Shown: positions 19,118 to 27,463 of the stretch, piece by piece
Numbering within the stretch: the stretch's first letter is position 1
How the letters are laid out: every line of letters begins with the position of its first letter
Made by a program: the position numbers and the translations under genes
From: CAWEBF01 sp963807235
Lineage (GTDB): Bacteria > Acidobacteriota > Vicinamibacteria > Vicinamibacterales > UBA2999
Assembly (NCBI GenBank): GCA_963807235.1
Contig: CAWEBF010000012.1
Location: 62,001-126,000 of the forward strand
DNA length: 64,000 bases
Reading direction: 5' to 3'
Notes under the pieces: model-generated
Told to the model about the DNA's origin: nothing
Databases searched by the model: none
Seen by the model: the letters and a program-made list of their open reading frames with translations, nothing else

Positions 19118-20159
19118 ATGCCGACCTTCCACACGCGCACGACGCGCGCTCAACAGAACCCTGGCCGTGCCCGCGCTCGCCGCTCTCGCGCTGGCCGCGG
19201 TGCACGCGCAGCAGCCGGTGGGCCTCGTCCCGCTCGAACCACCGCCCCCGCCGATCATCGGTGGACGGATTGGAAGTGCTGCCGGTGCAGGGACAGGTCT
19301 TCATGGTCACCGGTGCGGGGGGAAACGTCACGCTGCAGGCCGGCCCGGACGGCGTCCTCGTGGTGGATTCGGGCGCCGCGGGTCAGACGGACAAGCTCCT
19401 GGCGGCGATGGCGCGGGTGTCGTCGAAGCCGGTTCGCTTCCTCGTAAATACCAACGCGGACCCCGATCACATCGCCGGCAACCGCGGCGTGGTGCAATCG
19501 CAGGGCGGCGTGCGGGGACCGCGGCCCGGCGGCGTTGGCGGCGGCAACCCGCTCGGGCAGAACGCCGGCGTGATGACCATGTCGCACGAAAACGCGTACA
19601 ACCGGATGTCGGTAGCGAACGGGCCGTTTCCGGCGCTGACGGGCGAGGGGCTCCCCGAGTCCACCTTCTTCACGCCGCGCAAGGAGTTCTTCTCCAACGG
19701 TGAGCCGGTGCAGCTCTACTCGCAGCCGGGCGCGCACACCGACGGCGACATCCTGGTGTTCTTCCGCAAGTCCGACGTGGTCAGCACCGGCGACGTGTTC
19801 GTGACCACCAGTTACCCCGTCATCGACATCGCACGCGGCGGCATCGATCGAGGGCATCGTCGGCGCGCTCAACAACATCATCGACCTCACGGTGCCGGAG
19901 CGGAACCAGATGGGCGGCACGCGCGTCGATCCCGGGCCATGGCCGCATCTGCAACGAGGCCGACGTGGTGGACTACCGCGACATGGTCACGATCATCCGC
20001 GACCGTGTGCAGGCCATGGTCAAGAAAGGCATGACGCTGGCCCAGATCAAGGCTTCGAAGCCGTCACTCGAATACGACGGCCTGTACGGCGCCACCACAG
20101 GCGCCTGGACGACGGACATGTTCCTCGACGCCGTGTATCGCGGCGTGGGCGGGAAGTAG
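19118..20159 (+). CDS. Secreted metallo-beta-lactamase-fold protein with altered metal motif (frame-broken)
   Basis: ATG 19118 is preceded by GAGGAGG. The signal peptide is read after a frame change near 19160 (LAVPALAALALAAVHAQQ), then near 19255 the MBL domain begins (VLPVQGQVFMVTGAGGNVTL, GVLVVDSGAAGQTDKLL). The metal loop is NTNADPDHIAGN: where the family has H-x-H-x-D-H, this has N-A-D-P-D-H, so the first two His are missing. Later metal positions (HTDGDILVFF, GDVFVTTSYPVID) are kept. Frame breaks near 19845 and 19940. Hydrolase activity is uncertain. Confidence 0.75.
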
Positions 20160-20160
20160 C

Positions 20161-21021
20161 GTGCGAAGAACCCTCTCGCGCGCGTGGGTCGTCCTGGCGG
20201 TCCTCGGGATTGCCGTGTCGGCCACGGAGCTCGCCGGGCAACAGCGCGGGCAGGGTCCGGCGCAGGCGCCTCGCACGCCGCGTGCCGTCGCGCCCACCGA
20301 CTTCACGGGCAACTGGGTCGCCGTCATCACGGAGGACTGGCGCTTCCGCATGGTCACGCCGCCAAAGGGAGACTTTGCCAGCGTCCCGCTGAACGACGCG
20401 GGGCAGAAACTGGCAAACGCGTGGGACCCCGCCAGGGACGTCGCCTCGGGCGAGCAGTGCCGTGCCTATGGCGCGGCGGGGCTGATGCGAATGCCGATCC
20501 GGCTGCGCATCTCATGGCAGGACGACACCACCCTCAAGCTCGAGACCGACAACGGCCAGCAGGTACGCCTCTTCAAGTTCGGCGACCCGCCGGCTCCAAC
20601 CACTCCGCCCGACTGGCAGGGTCACTCGGTCGCGCGGTGGGAGACGTTCCCGGAAGGCCAGGGCCAGGCCGCCGGCGGGGGCGGGGGTGGTGGCGGCGGT
20701 GGCGGCCGAGGCGGCGGTCAAGGCGGCCCGCAGCTGAGCGGGTCCTTGAAGGTCGTGACCGCGCGCATGAAGCCCGGCTACCTGCGGCGCAACGGCGTCC
20801 CCTACAGCGGGCAGGCCGTGTTGACGGAGTATTACGACCGCACCAACCAGTCCAGCGGCGACTCCTGGCTGATTCTCACATCCACGGTGGAGGATCCGGC
20901 GAACCTCGCGCAGCCGTTCATGACGTCGACGCACTTCAAGCGGGAGGCCGATGGCTCGAAGTGGGCGCCTCGCCCGTGTGAGGTGACACCCGAGGTACGC
21001 GGCCGCACGGGTCGCGGCTGA
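20161..21021 (+). CDS. Secreted protein with polyglycine linker
   Basis: 286 residues from GTG 20161, immediately after the preceding stop. Signal peptide WVVLAVLGIAVSATELAGQ. Domain opening TDFTGNWVAVITEDWRFRM and the phrase MKPGYLRRNGVPYSGQAVL resemble the secreted families at 18236 and 60729. Residues about 172-190 form a long glycine run, interrupted only by Arg and Gln, probably a flexible linker. No catalytic motif. Probably co-transcribed with the metallo-beta-lactamase-fold gene. Confidence 0.65.
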   Translation: MRRTLSRAWVVLAVLGIAVSATELAGQQRGQGPAQAPRTPRAVAPTDFTGNWVAVITEDWRFRMVTPPKGDFASVPLNDAGQKLANAWDPARDVASGEQCRAYGAAGLMRMPIRLRISWQDDTTLKLETDNGQQVRLFKFGDPPAPTTPPDWQGHSVARWETFPEGQGQAAGGGGGGGGGGGRGGGQGGPQLSGSLKVVTARMKPGYLRRNGVPYSGQAVLTEYYDRTNQSSGDSWLILTSTVEDPANLAQPFMTSTHFKREADGSKWAPRPCEVTPEVRGRTGRG

Positions 21022-21031
21022 CAGTAACCTC

Positions 21032-21553
21032 TTACTCGACCGGCTCGACGATCACGCCGTCGCGCTGATAACGGAGGCGCCGGTCCGCACGCCCCGCGCC
21101 GGTCGTGTCCAGTTCGACGCTCGACAGGGCCCCCGCCGCATAGGTCTCCCATCGATCGATCCGGCCATCGGCGTCGCGGTCCTCGCGCACCCACGCGAGT
21201 TCCCCCGCCTCGTATCCTTCGCGCCTGACGATCGTCGTGCCGCGTCGCGACACCTGTTCGATCCGCGACAGGCTCGAGGCGCTGCCTGTTGAAGCGCCGG
21301 CGCCTCTTGTCGGTTCGTAGTACTCCCACCGATCCACCAGGCCGTCGTGGTCGGCGTCGATCTCCACGACGCGCACGGTCGCGCCTTCCATGCTGGCCGC
21401 CATGTCGGGCCGGCCGTCGCGGTCGGAGTCGTAGTCGAGTCGCGTCAGACGACCGCTCGCTGGATCGTAGGCCGGTGAAATCGACGGTGGTGGATCCGTC
21501 CTCGAACAGCTGGCACTGGCGATCGCGATGGCGAGAACAAGGAGGCGGTTCAT
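21032..21553 (-). CDS. Lipoprotein with calcium-binding-like repeats
   Basis: 173 residues. Signal peptide ending at lipobox ASASC. Three acidic loops resemble EF-hand/dockerin-type calcium loops followed by WE: DSDRDGRPD, DADHDGLVDRWEYY and DRDADGRIDRWETY. It is probably a membrane-anchored periplasmic or surface protein whose loops bind calcium; the ligand role is inferred from the motif. Its start lies four bases past the stop of the gene at 21557. Confidence 0.65.
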   Translation of the reverse strand: MNRLLVLAIAIASASCSRTDPPPSISPAYDPASGRLTRLDYDSDRDGRPDMAASMEGATVRVVEIDADHDGLVDRWEYYEPTRGAGASTGSASSLSRIEQVSRRGTTIVRREGYEAGELAWVREDRDADGRIDRWETYAAGALSSVELDTTGAGRADRRLRYQRDGVIVEPVE

Positions 21554-21556
21554 CGT

Positions 21557-22451
21557 TCAGCGCCTCGCGACGACGTCACCGGTCGTGTCGTAGCCCAGGT
21601 TGCGATACAGCTCCGAGTGCCAGGTCGCGGCCGCGGTCTCGAACATTTCCGCCACCTCGAGCGCCGCTCGTATCCCGAATGCCTTGCGGACAGCCTCGAC
21701 AACCTTCAGGGCCCCAATCGTGGGCCAGGGGCCGCGTTCGAGCGCCGGGCGCGTGATGACGAACTGCGGCCCGCCCCCGACGAGCGTCCGTGCCACGGTC
21801 GCGACAAAGGACGGGTCCTCCTTCGCGAGCGCCTCAACCCCGCGCCGCCACGCCCGTTCGAACGTCGGCTCCCGGCCCGCGGTCACGGTCACGAACGTCA
21901 CTTCAGTGGCCGCGGTCCGCTGGTGCCGGTCGCGGTGCACGCTCAGGTCGTCGCGGAACTGCCGCAAGTAGCTCGTGCGCGAGGTCTGCGCCTCGTTGAA
22001 CTGTCGAATGAGCACGGCCGCCGCGTCCTCGCCCAGCGACGTGCGCAGCATGGCTTCGTTGCGGCGGTCGAACGAGTACCTCAGCCAGTCGTGCCACGGG
22101 CAGCAACACCCTGCGGCGGGTTCCGTTCGCCTGGCCGTCCACGAACCGACGGGGACTGTTGGAGCCGTGATGGGCCGATTCCTTGAGCGCCGCCCAATAA
22201 CGGTCGAACGCGTCCGTGGCGCCCTCACGTACGTCGAACAGCGTCTCGAAGACGTAGTTTGGCTGTGCATCCTGGTGCCCGTGCTGCCTGTGTTGGCTGT
22301 GTTGGCTGGCCAGGGCCGCGGGCGCCGGTCCCATGGTGGTAACCACGATTGCGGCCAGCAGCGCGGCGGCTCCCGCGAGCGACCTGAGCCGGGTCACGAC
22401 CGAGACCGTGGCGGAATGCACCTTGTGTGATTTGTCGGCCGGTGTCCTCAT
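21557..22451 (-). CDS. Secreted protein, possible dimeric alpha-beta barrel repeats (one frameshift)
   Basis: The start could be ATG 22451 or a GTG just downstream; both give a signal-like segment (LAGAAALLAAIVVTTMGPAPA) and a His/Gln-rich spacer. The mature part begins NYVFETLFDVREGATDAFDRYW, changes frame near 22080, and continues FDRRNEAMLRTSLGEDAAAV, TEVTFVTVTAGREPTFERAW and TIGALKVVEAVRKAFGIR. The pattern of strand-helix units with an opening VFETLFDV resembles NIPSNAP/monooxygenase-like barrels, but this is weak. Function unknown. Confidence 0.5.
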
Positions 22452-22523
22452 ACGCACGAGAGACGGTGGGCCTGTGGTCATGCTTCTCAGGCGCCGAAAG
22501 GATCAGTGGTGAGGTGTCACGTG

Positions 22524-23039
22524 ATGTCAAACCGTGCAGCGGTGCTCTGGGGTCTCCTCGCGGCCTGGTCCGTAGCGGCGTGGCCAGCCGATGCCGGGCA
22601 GCGTGGCGGCCGCAGCGTCCGCAGCGATGTGATGGCGCAGCAGAGCGGCGTGGCGCGCATCAGCGGCTCGGTCATCACCCGCGACGAGCCGCCCCGCCCC
22701 GTGCGCCGCGCGACCGTCCGTGCGCGCGATGCCTCCGGCAAGGTCGTGGGCACGACGATCACGGATGACGCGGGCCAGTTCTCGTTCACGCTCGAGCGCG
22801 GCGGCACCCACTACGTCGAACTGGTGGACGACTCGGGTCGCGTGCTGGCCGTCGAGGATGTGGGCGAAGCGGCCGTCAGTGTGGACGTGGGCTTCAACTC
22901 CACGACGATTCTGCGGGTGCCCGCCCGCCTGCCGCCGGCGGCATGGGCCTCCACGGCTCGGACCATTCTCGGCGCGGCTACGGCAGCCGGCGTCGGCGCG
23001 TTCGTGTCCTCGGGTCAGCCGGCCAGCCCGGAGCGCTGA
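22524..23039 (+). CDS. Secreted carboxypeptidase-regulatory-like domain protein
   Basis: 171 residues from ATG 22524. Signal peptide LWGLLAAWSVAAWPADAG, then a single beta-sandwich domain: ARISGSVITRDEPPRPVRRA, VRARDASGKVVGTTITDDAG and QFSFTLERGGTHYVELVDD. This is the same fold that caps Oar-like receptors, here free-standing. The C-terminus has a small alanine- and glycine-rich stretch. It converges on the lasso precursor genes, ending about 60 bases from the second precursor. No functional link is shown. Confidence 0.6.
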   Translation: MSNRAAVLWGLLAAWSVAAWPADAGQRGGRSVRSDVMAQQSGVARISGSVITRDEPPRPVRRATVRARDASGKVVGTTITDDAGQFSFTLERGGTHYVELVDDSGRVLAVEDVGEAAVSVDVGFNSTTILRVPARLPPAAWASTARTILGAATAAGVGAFVSSGQPASPER

Positions 23040-23099
23040 CGGCCCTGGCCGGCCGCGAACGCCACCGGCGTGCCGGCCGCGCCGTCGCACGCCTGGCCA

Positions 23100-23246
23100 C
23101 TACCCCGTTCGAGTCTTGTTCTTGGCTTGCCCGTCCGGCCGCGGACCTTGGGCGTCGCGCCCCTGCGTCAACTCGAGCGCATCGCCGTAGATGACGAGCG
23201 TCGGAGCCGCATAGGGCTGGCGAACCGACGGTGGTTGCTCGGGCAT
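23100..23246 (-). CDS. Lasso peptide precursor 2 (48 codons)
   Basis: ATG 23246 encodes a 48-residue peptide. The leader contains YAAPTLVIYGDALELTQ, matching the lasso leader pattern Y-x2-P-x-L-x3-G-x5-T with Thr at position -2. The predicted core is GRDAQGPRPDGQAKNKTRTG. Gly1 is a normal ring donor, but the acids are Asp3 and Asp10, so a 7-9 residue ring is not available with this cleavage; a 10-residue ring, a one-residue shift in cleavage, or loss of cyclisation must be considered. It is 12 bases downstream of precursor 1 and shares its leader and the C-terminal TRT motif. Confidence 0.82.
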   Translation of the reverse strand: MPEQPPSVRQPYAAPTLVIYGDALELTQGRDAQGPRPDGQAKNKTRTG

Positions 23247-23258
23247 ATCGGCCTCGAC

Positions 23259-23396
23259 CTACAGCGTCCGCGTCTGCGAACCGCTGCCCTTGTCGTTCTT
23301 GCCGCCCGTGGCCGCCTGCGTCAGCGCCACGGCATCGCCGTAGACGATCAAAGTCGGTGGACTGTACTGCCGCCGCCCGGTCTTTCCCTCGTCCAT
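23259..23396 (-). CDS. Lasso peptide precursor 1 (45 codons)
   Basis: ATG 23396 encodes 45 residues; the frame is open further upstream but the added residues are not leader-like. The leader has YSPPTLIVYGDAVALTQ with the conserved Tyr, Pro, Leu, Gly and penultimate Thr that the B1 (RRE) and B2 proteins recognise. The predicted core is AATGGKNDKGSGSQTRTL: Ala1 would be linked to Asp8, an 8-residue ring, leaving a 10-residue tail. The tail has no aromatic plug; Gln14, Arg16 and Leu18 are the bulkiest. The core ends in TRT-Leu, shared with precursor 2. Confidence 0.88.
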   Translation of the reverse strand: MDEGKTGRRQYSPPTLIVYGDAVALTQAATGGKNDKGSGSQTRTL

Positions 23397-23462
23397 TCGC
23401 GTGCCTCCCCGCGCTCGCGCCCGGTGCTGACAGGATGACACACGGCCGTTGCCGCCGCAACG

Positions 23463-23539
23463 CTAGCGAGGCTCCGCCTCAGACCATCGAGGCTTCGCCT
23501 CGCTAGTGCAGTGTCTGATTGCCCCGCCTTTGGCGGGGC
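23463..23539. repeat. Two-hairpin intergenic repeat, copy B
   Basis: Stem 1 ctagcgaggc (23463-23472) / gcctcgctag (23497-23506), spacer with gcagtgtct, stem 2 gccccgcc-ttt-ggcggggc (23521-23539). It has the same layout and spacer as 16509-16587. It lies between the kinase stop and precursor 1, so a transcript from the biosynthetic genes into the precursors would contain both hairpins. Confidence 0.82.
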
Positions 23540-23548
23540 GTAGGTGTC

Positions 23549-24505
23549 CTAGTCCCCGGCTGCATCGGCCGCCAGCGCTGCGCACGCCCCCGCCAGCCGC
23601 GAAAGATCGTCGTCGAAGCGCAGCGCCCTGACGTGAATAGCACGCGCCACCTGGGTCAGGACATCGAACTCGGTCTCTCGCATGCGCTGGTCCAGCAGAT
23701 AGCTGCCGTACGTGTTGGCCGCCAGCGCCAGCAACGCCTCTCGCGAACTGAGGCGCTGCGAGCCGAGGCCAGCACTGGTTCTCGACTGCAGCACGTAGAT
23801 GGTGCCTACCTCCACCGCGGCATCGTGAAACCGCAGCCCCTGCTCGTAGGCGTCCACGCAGCGCTTGCCGTAACTGTCACTCCACGGCTTCAATTCCGGC
23901 GTCAATGTGCCCAGAAGCGCCGACGCCGAATCGTCCCAGATGCTGAGACGCGGGAACCCGGGCGCGGCGACGATGCCATTGGCGCCCACCTGCAGCGGCA
24001 CCAGGTCGTCCGACAGCATGTCGTACCCCAGCGCCCCGAGCGCGGTGACCGTGCTGGACTTGCCCGCGCCGGCGGCGCCGGCAAACAGCCGTGCCCGGCC
24101 GCGGACCACCACACCGGCGGCGTGCAGCGGCACGACACCGCGGAGGCGCAGCACGAACGCCAGCACGGGCCCTAGCAGGTAACTGGCGGCATCGGAGACA
24201 GTCAGCGGTGCCCGCCACCTGCCCTCGACGGCCGTGCCGTCAGCGGCGATCAGGAACTCCGCGCCTTCGGCGTACACGAAACGGAATCCCTGTCCGCGCC
24301 AGACGGTCAGCCAGGGCACGCCCGCGGCGTCGCGATCGGGGCTGACATACCACGCCCGCTCGCCGGCCCGCATCTCGCTCGAGATCTGCTCTGCCTCCGC
24401 GAGGTCCACGACCACGTCGGGTCGGCCAGCGGCGCGCGCGAGCGGGGCGCCGGGCACCGTCGCGGAGGACTCGACCACCAGGCCGTAGGTGGAAAAACGA
24501 TGCAT
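23549..24505 (-). CDS. HPr-kinase-like lasso precursor kinase
   Basis: 318 residues. HprK/P-like core: VPLHAAGVVV (about 126-134), P-loop AGAAGAGKSST (142-152) and the SDD metal motif in MLSDDLVPL (165-167). It lacks the N-terminal DRTGG-type HPr kinase domain, as lasso-cluster kinases do. In paeninodin-type clusters such kinases phosphorylate the precursor C-terminus; here both precursors end in TRT-x, which offers Thr acceptors. Its ATG shares one base with the stop of the cyclase gene (TAATG), so the two are co-translated. Confidence 0.85.
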   Translation of the reverse strand: MHRFSTYGLVVESSATVPGAPLARAAGRPDVVVDLAEAEQISSEMRAGERAWYVSPDRDAAGVPWLTVWRGQGFRFVYAEGAEFLIAADGTAVEGRWRAPLTVSDAASYLLGPVLAFVLRLRGVVPLHAAGVVVRGRARLFAGAAGAGKSSTVTALGALGYDMLSDDLVPLQVGANGIVAAPGFPRLSIWDDSASALLGTLTPELKPWSDSYGKRCVDAYEQGLRFHDAAVEVGTIYVLQSRTSAGLGSQRLSSREALLALAANTYGSYLLDQRMRETEFDVLTQVARAIHVRALRFDDDLSRLAGACAALAADAAGD

Positions 24506-26289
24506 TACACGCTCGACGTTCTGCCGGCGGCGGTGTTGAGCCAGGTCGCCAGCGCGGCGGCGGCCAAGGTGCCGGGCTGGCGGTCCGTCATCAGCCCGTC
24601 ATCGTGGGCCGTTCGCTCGAAGGCGCCAACGTCCACATAGGCCTCCATGGCAGGCGTCGCTTTGAGGAGGGCGACGAGTGACCTCAGCGGCCAGGCGCGC
24701 GCGGCCACCGGGTCTCCGGCCAGGGCCGTCTTCGGGCGGAGCCGGATGGCGTCTGGCAGCCGGCCACGCATGGCCTCACGCAGCACGGTCTTGTTCACGC
24801 ACCAGGGATACGAGGGAAGCGAGAGGGCAAGCGACACCACGCGCGCGTCGAAGAAAGGGTACCGCAGCTCGACGCCCAGACCGGTGGTGTTCGGATCGGC
24901 GGTCTCGAAGGATTGCGGCCACCCCGGGGACGTCAGCACGGCCAGCGCCTCGCCGCGCGGCTCCTGAAGTGGCGCCCGCCGATCGTGGTGGGCCGTCCAT
25001 CGCGCCGGCACGTCGCAGGCCTGACGCAGGCGCGCCGAGAGCCACGGCGGTGGCTCGCGCCGGCCGGCGCCGGCACGCCGGAGCAGGCCAGAGCGCAGGC
25101 CCAATGGCGGCCACAAGCTTCGACGCATGGTGCGCCACACGCCACGGACGAGTTCGCCTCGCGGCATGCGTCCGAGGTGCCGTACAACTGCCCCCGGCAA
25201 CAAGACCGGGTCTCCCCCATCACCGGTCAGCGCCACGGCCCCGTGCCGTTCCGCGCGGCGCAGCAGGTCTCGCAGGATCGCAGAGAGAACCTCCGTCGAC
25301 GGCTCCGGAGGAGCCGCATCGCCGTCCCACCGTGCGAACAGTTCGTACTGGTCCACCGGCACGTGCTCGATCGGCACGCCCAGCGCCCGGGCGGTCACCG
25401 ATGAGAATCGCCGCTCCTCATCCGCGAACAGCGTGTCGTTGACGGCGGTGAGCGCCAAACACTGATCCGGTGCCAGGCCGCTCGCTCGTGCGGCCGCGGC
25501 CACGCTCGACGAGTCCAGGCCGCCGCTCATCAGGATGCTCACCGGTGCAGCCGCACGCTCGTGCACGGCCGCGTCCAGAACGTCACGAAACCGGGCCACA
25601 TAGTCGCGCGGGTCGCGGTACCGCAACGGCGCCGGTGCGCGCAGGCTGAAATAGGATCCGGCCTGGGGCGCGGCTCCAGTGGCACAGGATGCCCAGCCCC
25701 CAGCTGCCACGCGCGAGATACCGGCGAAACACGTGGCCCGCGGGTCCTGCTGCTCGCCGAACAGCAGGAAGTCGCCGATGGCGCTGTCGTCCAGGCGCGC
25801 AGCCATGCCCGGCCAGCCGCGCAGGGCCGCCAGGCTGCTTGCCACAATCCATCCGCCCGGCACGGCGGCATGGAACAAGGGCTTCACGCCAAAACGGTCG
25901 CGCGCCGCGACCACGGTGCGGCGGGCACGGTCCCACGCGCAGACGGCGAACTCACCCAACAGCTTCTCCAGCGACGACGCGCCCCATTCTGCAAACGCGT
26001 GGACGACAAGCGCCGCGTCGCTGCACTCGGCGGGCGGCTCGCTGCCGGCGTCCCGCAGCCGGGCGCGGAGGCCGGCTCGATCATCCAGCCGGCCGTCGAA
26101 GACGACCTCCCACTCGGAACGGGACGCGAACGCCGAGTCGCCACGCCACGCGGCGGCCAGCGCGATGCCGCCATGGCTTGACACGTGGGCTTCTGGCCCG
26201 GGCGCGAACGGTTCTCGCTCCACGAGCCGGCGGAGGCAGGACGAGTCGATCGGCGCGCTTCCGCTGACGAAGGCGGCGATGGCTGCCAT
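24505..26289 (-). CDS. Lasso cyclase (asparagine synthetase-like, C protein)
   Basis: 594 residues from ATG 26289 (MAAIAAFVSG). The N-terminal glutaminase-like domain lacks the catalytic Cys2, as in lasso cyclases. The ATP-pyrophosphatase loop is SILMSGGLDSSSVA (about 251-264), followed by TGDGGDPVLLP, corresponding to the GEGGDE region. C-terminal FDARVVSLALSLPSYPWCVNK and LRPKTALAGDP are typical of the family. It would adenylate the core Asp side chain and close the isopeptide bond with residue 1. The start lies only 28 bases from the divergent methyltransferase ATG. Confidence 0.88.
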   Translation of the reverse strand: MAAIAAFVSGSAPIDSSCLRRLVEREPFAPGPEAHVSSHGGIALAAAWRGDSAFASRSEWEVVFDGRLDDRAGLRARLRDAGSEPPAECSDAALVVHAFAEWGASSLEKLLGEFAVCAWDRARRTVVAARDRFGVKPLFHAAVPGGWIVASSLAALRGWPGMAARLDDSAIGDFLLFGEQQDPRATCFAGISRVAAGGWASCATGAAPQAGSYFSLRAPAPLRYRDPRDYVARFRDVLDAAVHERAAAPVSILMSGGLDSSSVAAAARASGLAPDQCLALTAVNDTLFADEERRFSSVTARALGVPIEHVPVDQYELFARWDGDAAPPEPSTEVLSAILRDLLRRAERHGAVALTGDGGDPVLLPGAVVRHLGRMPRGELVRGVWRTMRRSLWPPLGLRSGLLRRAGAGRREPPPWLSARLRQACDVPARWTAHHDRRAPLQEPRGEALAVLTSPGWPQSFETADPNTTGLGVELRYPFFDARVVSLALSLPSYPWCVNKTVLREAMRGRLPDAIRLRPKTALAGDPVAARAWPLRSLVALLKATPAMEAYVDVGAFERTAHDDGLMTDRQPGTLAAAALATWLNTAAGRTSSV

Positions 26290-26317
26290 GCGGGAGCGGC
26301 AGCGTATCATCCCTCGC

Positions 26318-27463
26318 ATGTTGACGCCGGACCTGCTGGAGTTCCATGCCTTCTGCCTGACCAACACCGGGACGCGTCTTGCACAATACGCGGCCGCGCT
26401 CGCGCAGGTGATTCGGCCGGGCGACACGGTGCTCGATCTCGGCGCCGGGTTCGGCGTCCTCAGCGTCCTGGCCTGCCGCGCGGGCGCGCGCCGGGTCTTC
26501 GCCGTGGAGACCAGTGCGGCGTGGGCGATGGGCCAGGAGGTGGTGCGGGCGGCACGGCTGGCCGATCGCGTGACGTTCACGCACGCGTCGTCGTTCGACC
26601 TGCGGCTGGAAGAACGCGTGGACGTGGTGGTGGCCGATGTGCACTCGACGTTCGGCTTGCAGGAAGGTGGTCTGTCGGCTCTCGCGGACGCGCGTGAGCG
26701 GCTGCTGAAGCCGGGCGGGGCGATGCTGCCCAGCCACCTGCAGCTGTTCGTCGCGCCCGCGGAGGCGGCCGAGTCCTACAACCGGCGGGTGGCTGTCTGG
26801 CAGCAAAGCGTGGCGGGGCTGGATCTTTCGCCGGTACGCGCCGCGGCCGCAAACCGGCACTACCCGGGACGGTTGACCGAGAGCCAATTACTGGGCCCGC
26901 TGCTGCCGCTTGGTCCGCCGCTTGCGCTGGGCCAGCCTGGCATCCGGCGGATCGGCGGCACCACGTCGTCGGTCACGACGCGCGCCGGCACGATGCACGG
27001 CTTGTGCGGCTGCTACACCTCTACCCTGGCGCCGGGCATCACGCTGCGCAACGCCCCCGGGGACTCGGCGACATCCAACTTCGCGCACGCGTTCCTGCCG
27101 TTCGAAGCGCCCTTCGAGGTCGCGGCCGGGGAGCGCATCGAAATCCAGGTGGACGTGTTCGACGGCCTGGAGTCGCGGTGGAAGGTGACCGTCACGTCCG
27201 CTTCCGGCCAGCGGCGGCGCGCCGAGCAATCCACGCTGTTCGCCGGACCGCTGTCCTCGAACGACCTGAAACGGGATCGCGAGGACTACTGCCCGCGCTT
27301 GACGGAGCGCGGACGGCTCGAACTGGAGCTGTTGCGCCGCTTCGATGGCGCCACTCCGGCGGCCGCGCTGCGCGAATGGCTCGATGCGAACGCCGGCGCC
27401 ACGGTCCCGAGCCCGCGGGCGCGGACGCTGCTGCTCAAGGACTCCATCGCGCGGTCCGGCTGA
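26318..27463 (+). CDS. PRMT-like SAM methyltransferase within the lasso cluster
   Basis: 381 residues from ATG 26318 (an in-frame ATG at 26288 would overlap the cyclase start). Motif I is VLDLGAGFGVLS (38-49), with AVE binding ribose; VDVVVADVHSTFGLQEGG sits where PRMTs have the double-Glu loop, with only the second Glu kept. LLKPGGAMLPSHLQLFVAP is followed by a beta-barrel region (PGITLRN... FLPFEAPFEVAAGERIEIQV) like the PRMT barrel. The last 55 residues (YCPRLTERGRLELELLRRF, DGATPAAALREWLDA) look winged-helix or PqqD-like. It is opposite in strand to its neighbours and overlaps B2 by 29 bases tail to tail. Confidence 0.75.
   Translation: MLTPDLLEFHAFCLTNTGTRLAQYAAALAQVIRPGDTVLDLGAGFGVLSVLACRAGARRVFAVETSAAWAMGQEVVRAARLADRVTFTHASSFDLRLEERVDVVVADVHSTFGLQEGGLSALADARERLLKPGGAMLPSHLQLFVAPAEAAESYNRRVAVWQQSVAGLDLSPVRAAAANRHYPGRLTESQLLGPLLPLGPPLALGQPGIRRIGGTTSSVTTRAGTMHGLCGCYTSTLAPGITLRNAPGDSATSNFAHAFLPFEAPFEVAAGERIEIQVDVFDGLESRWKVTVTSASGQRRRAEQSTLFAGPLSSNDLKRDREDYCPRLTERGRLELELLRRFDGATPAAALREWLDANAGATVPSPRARTLLLKDSIARSG

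Noticed and set aside
24505..26289. Primary-metabolism asparagine synthetase
   Set aside because: Cys2 of the glutaminase domain is absent and the gene overlaps the lasso kinase; the lasso cyclase explanation is better.
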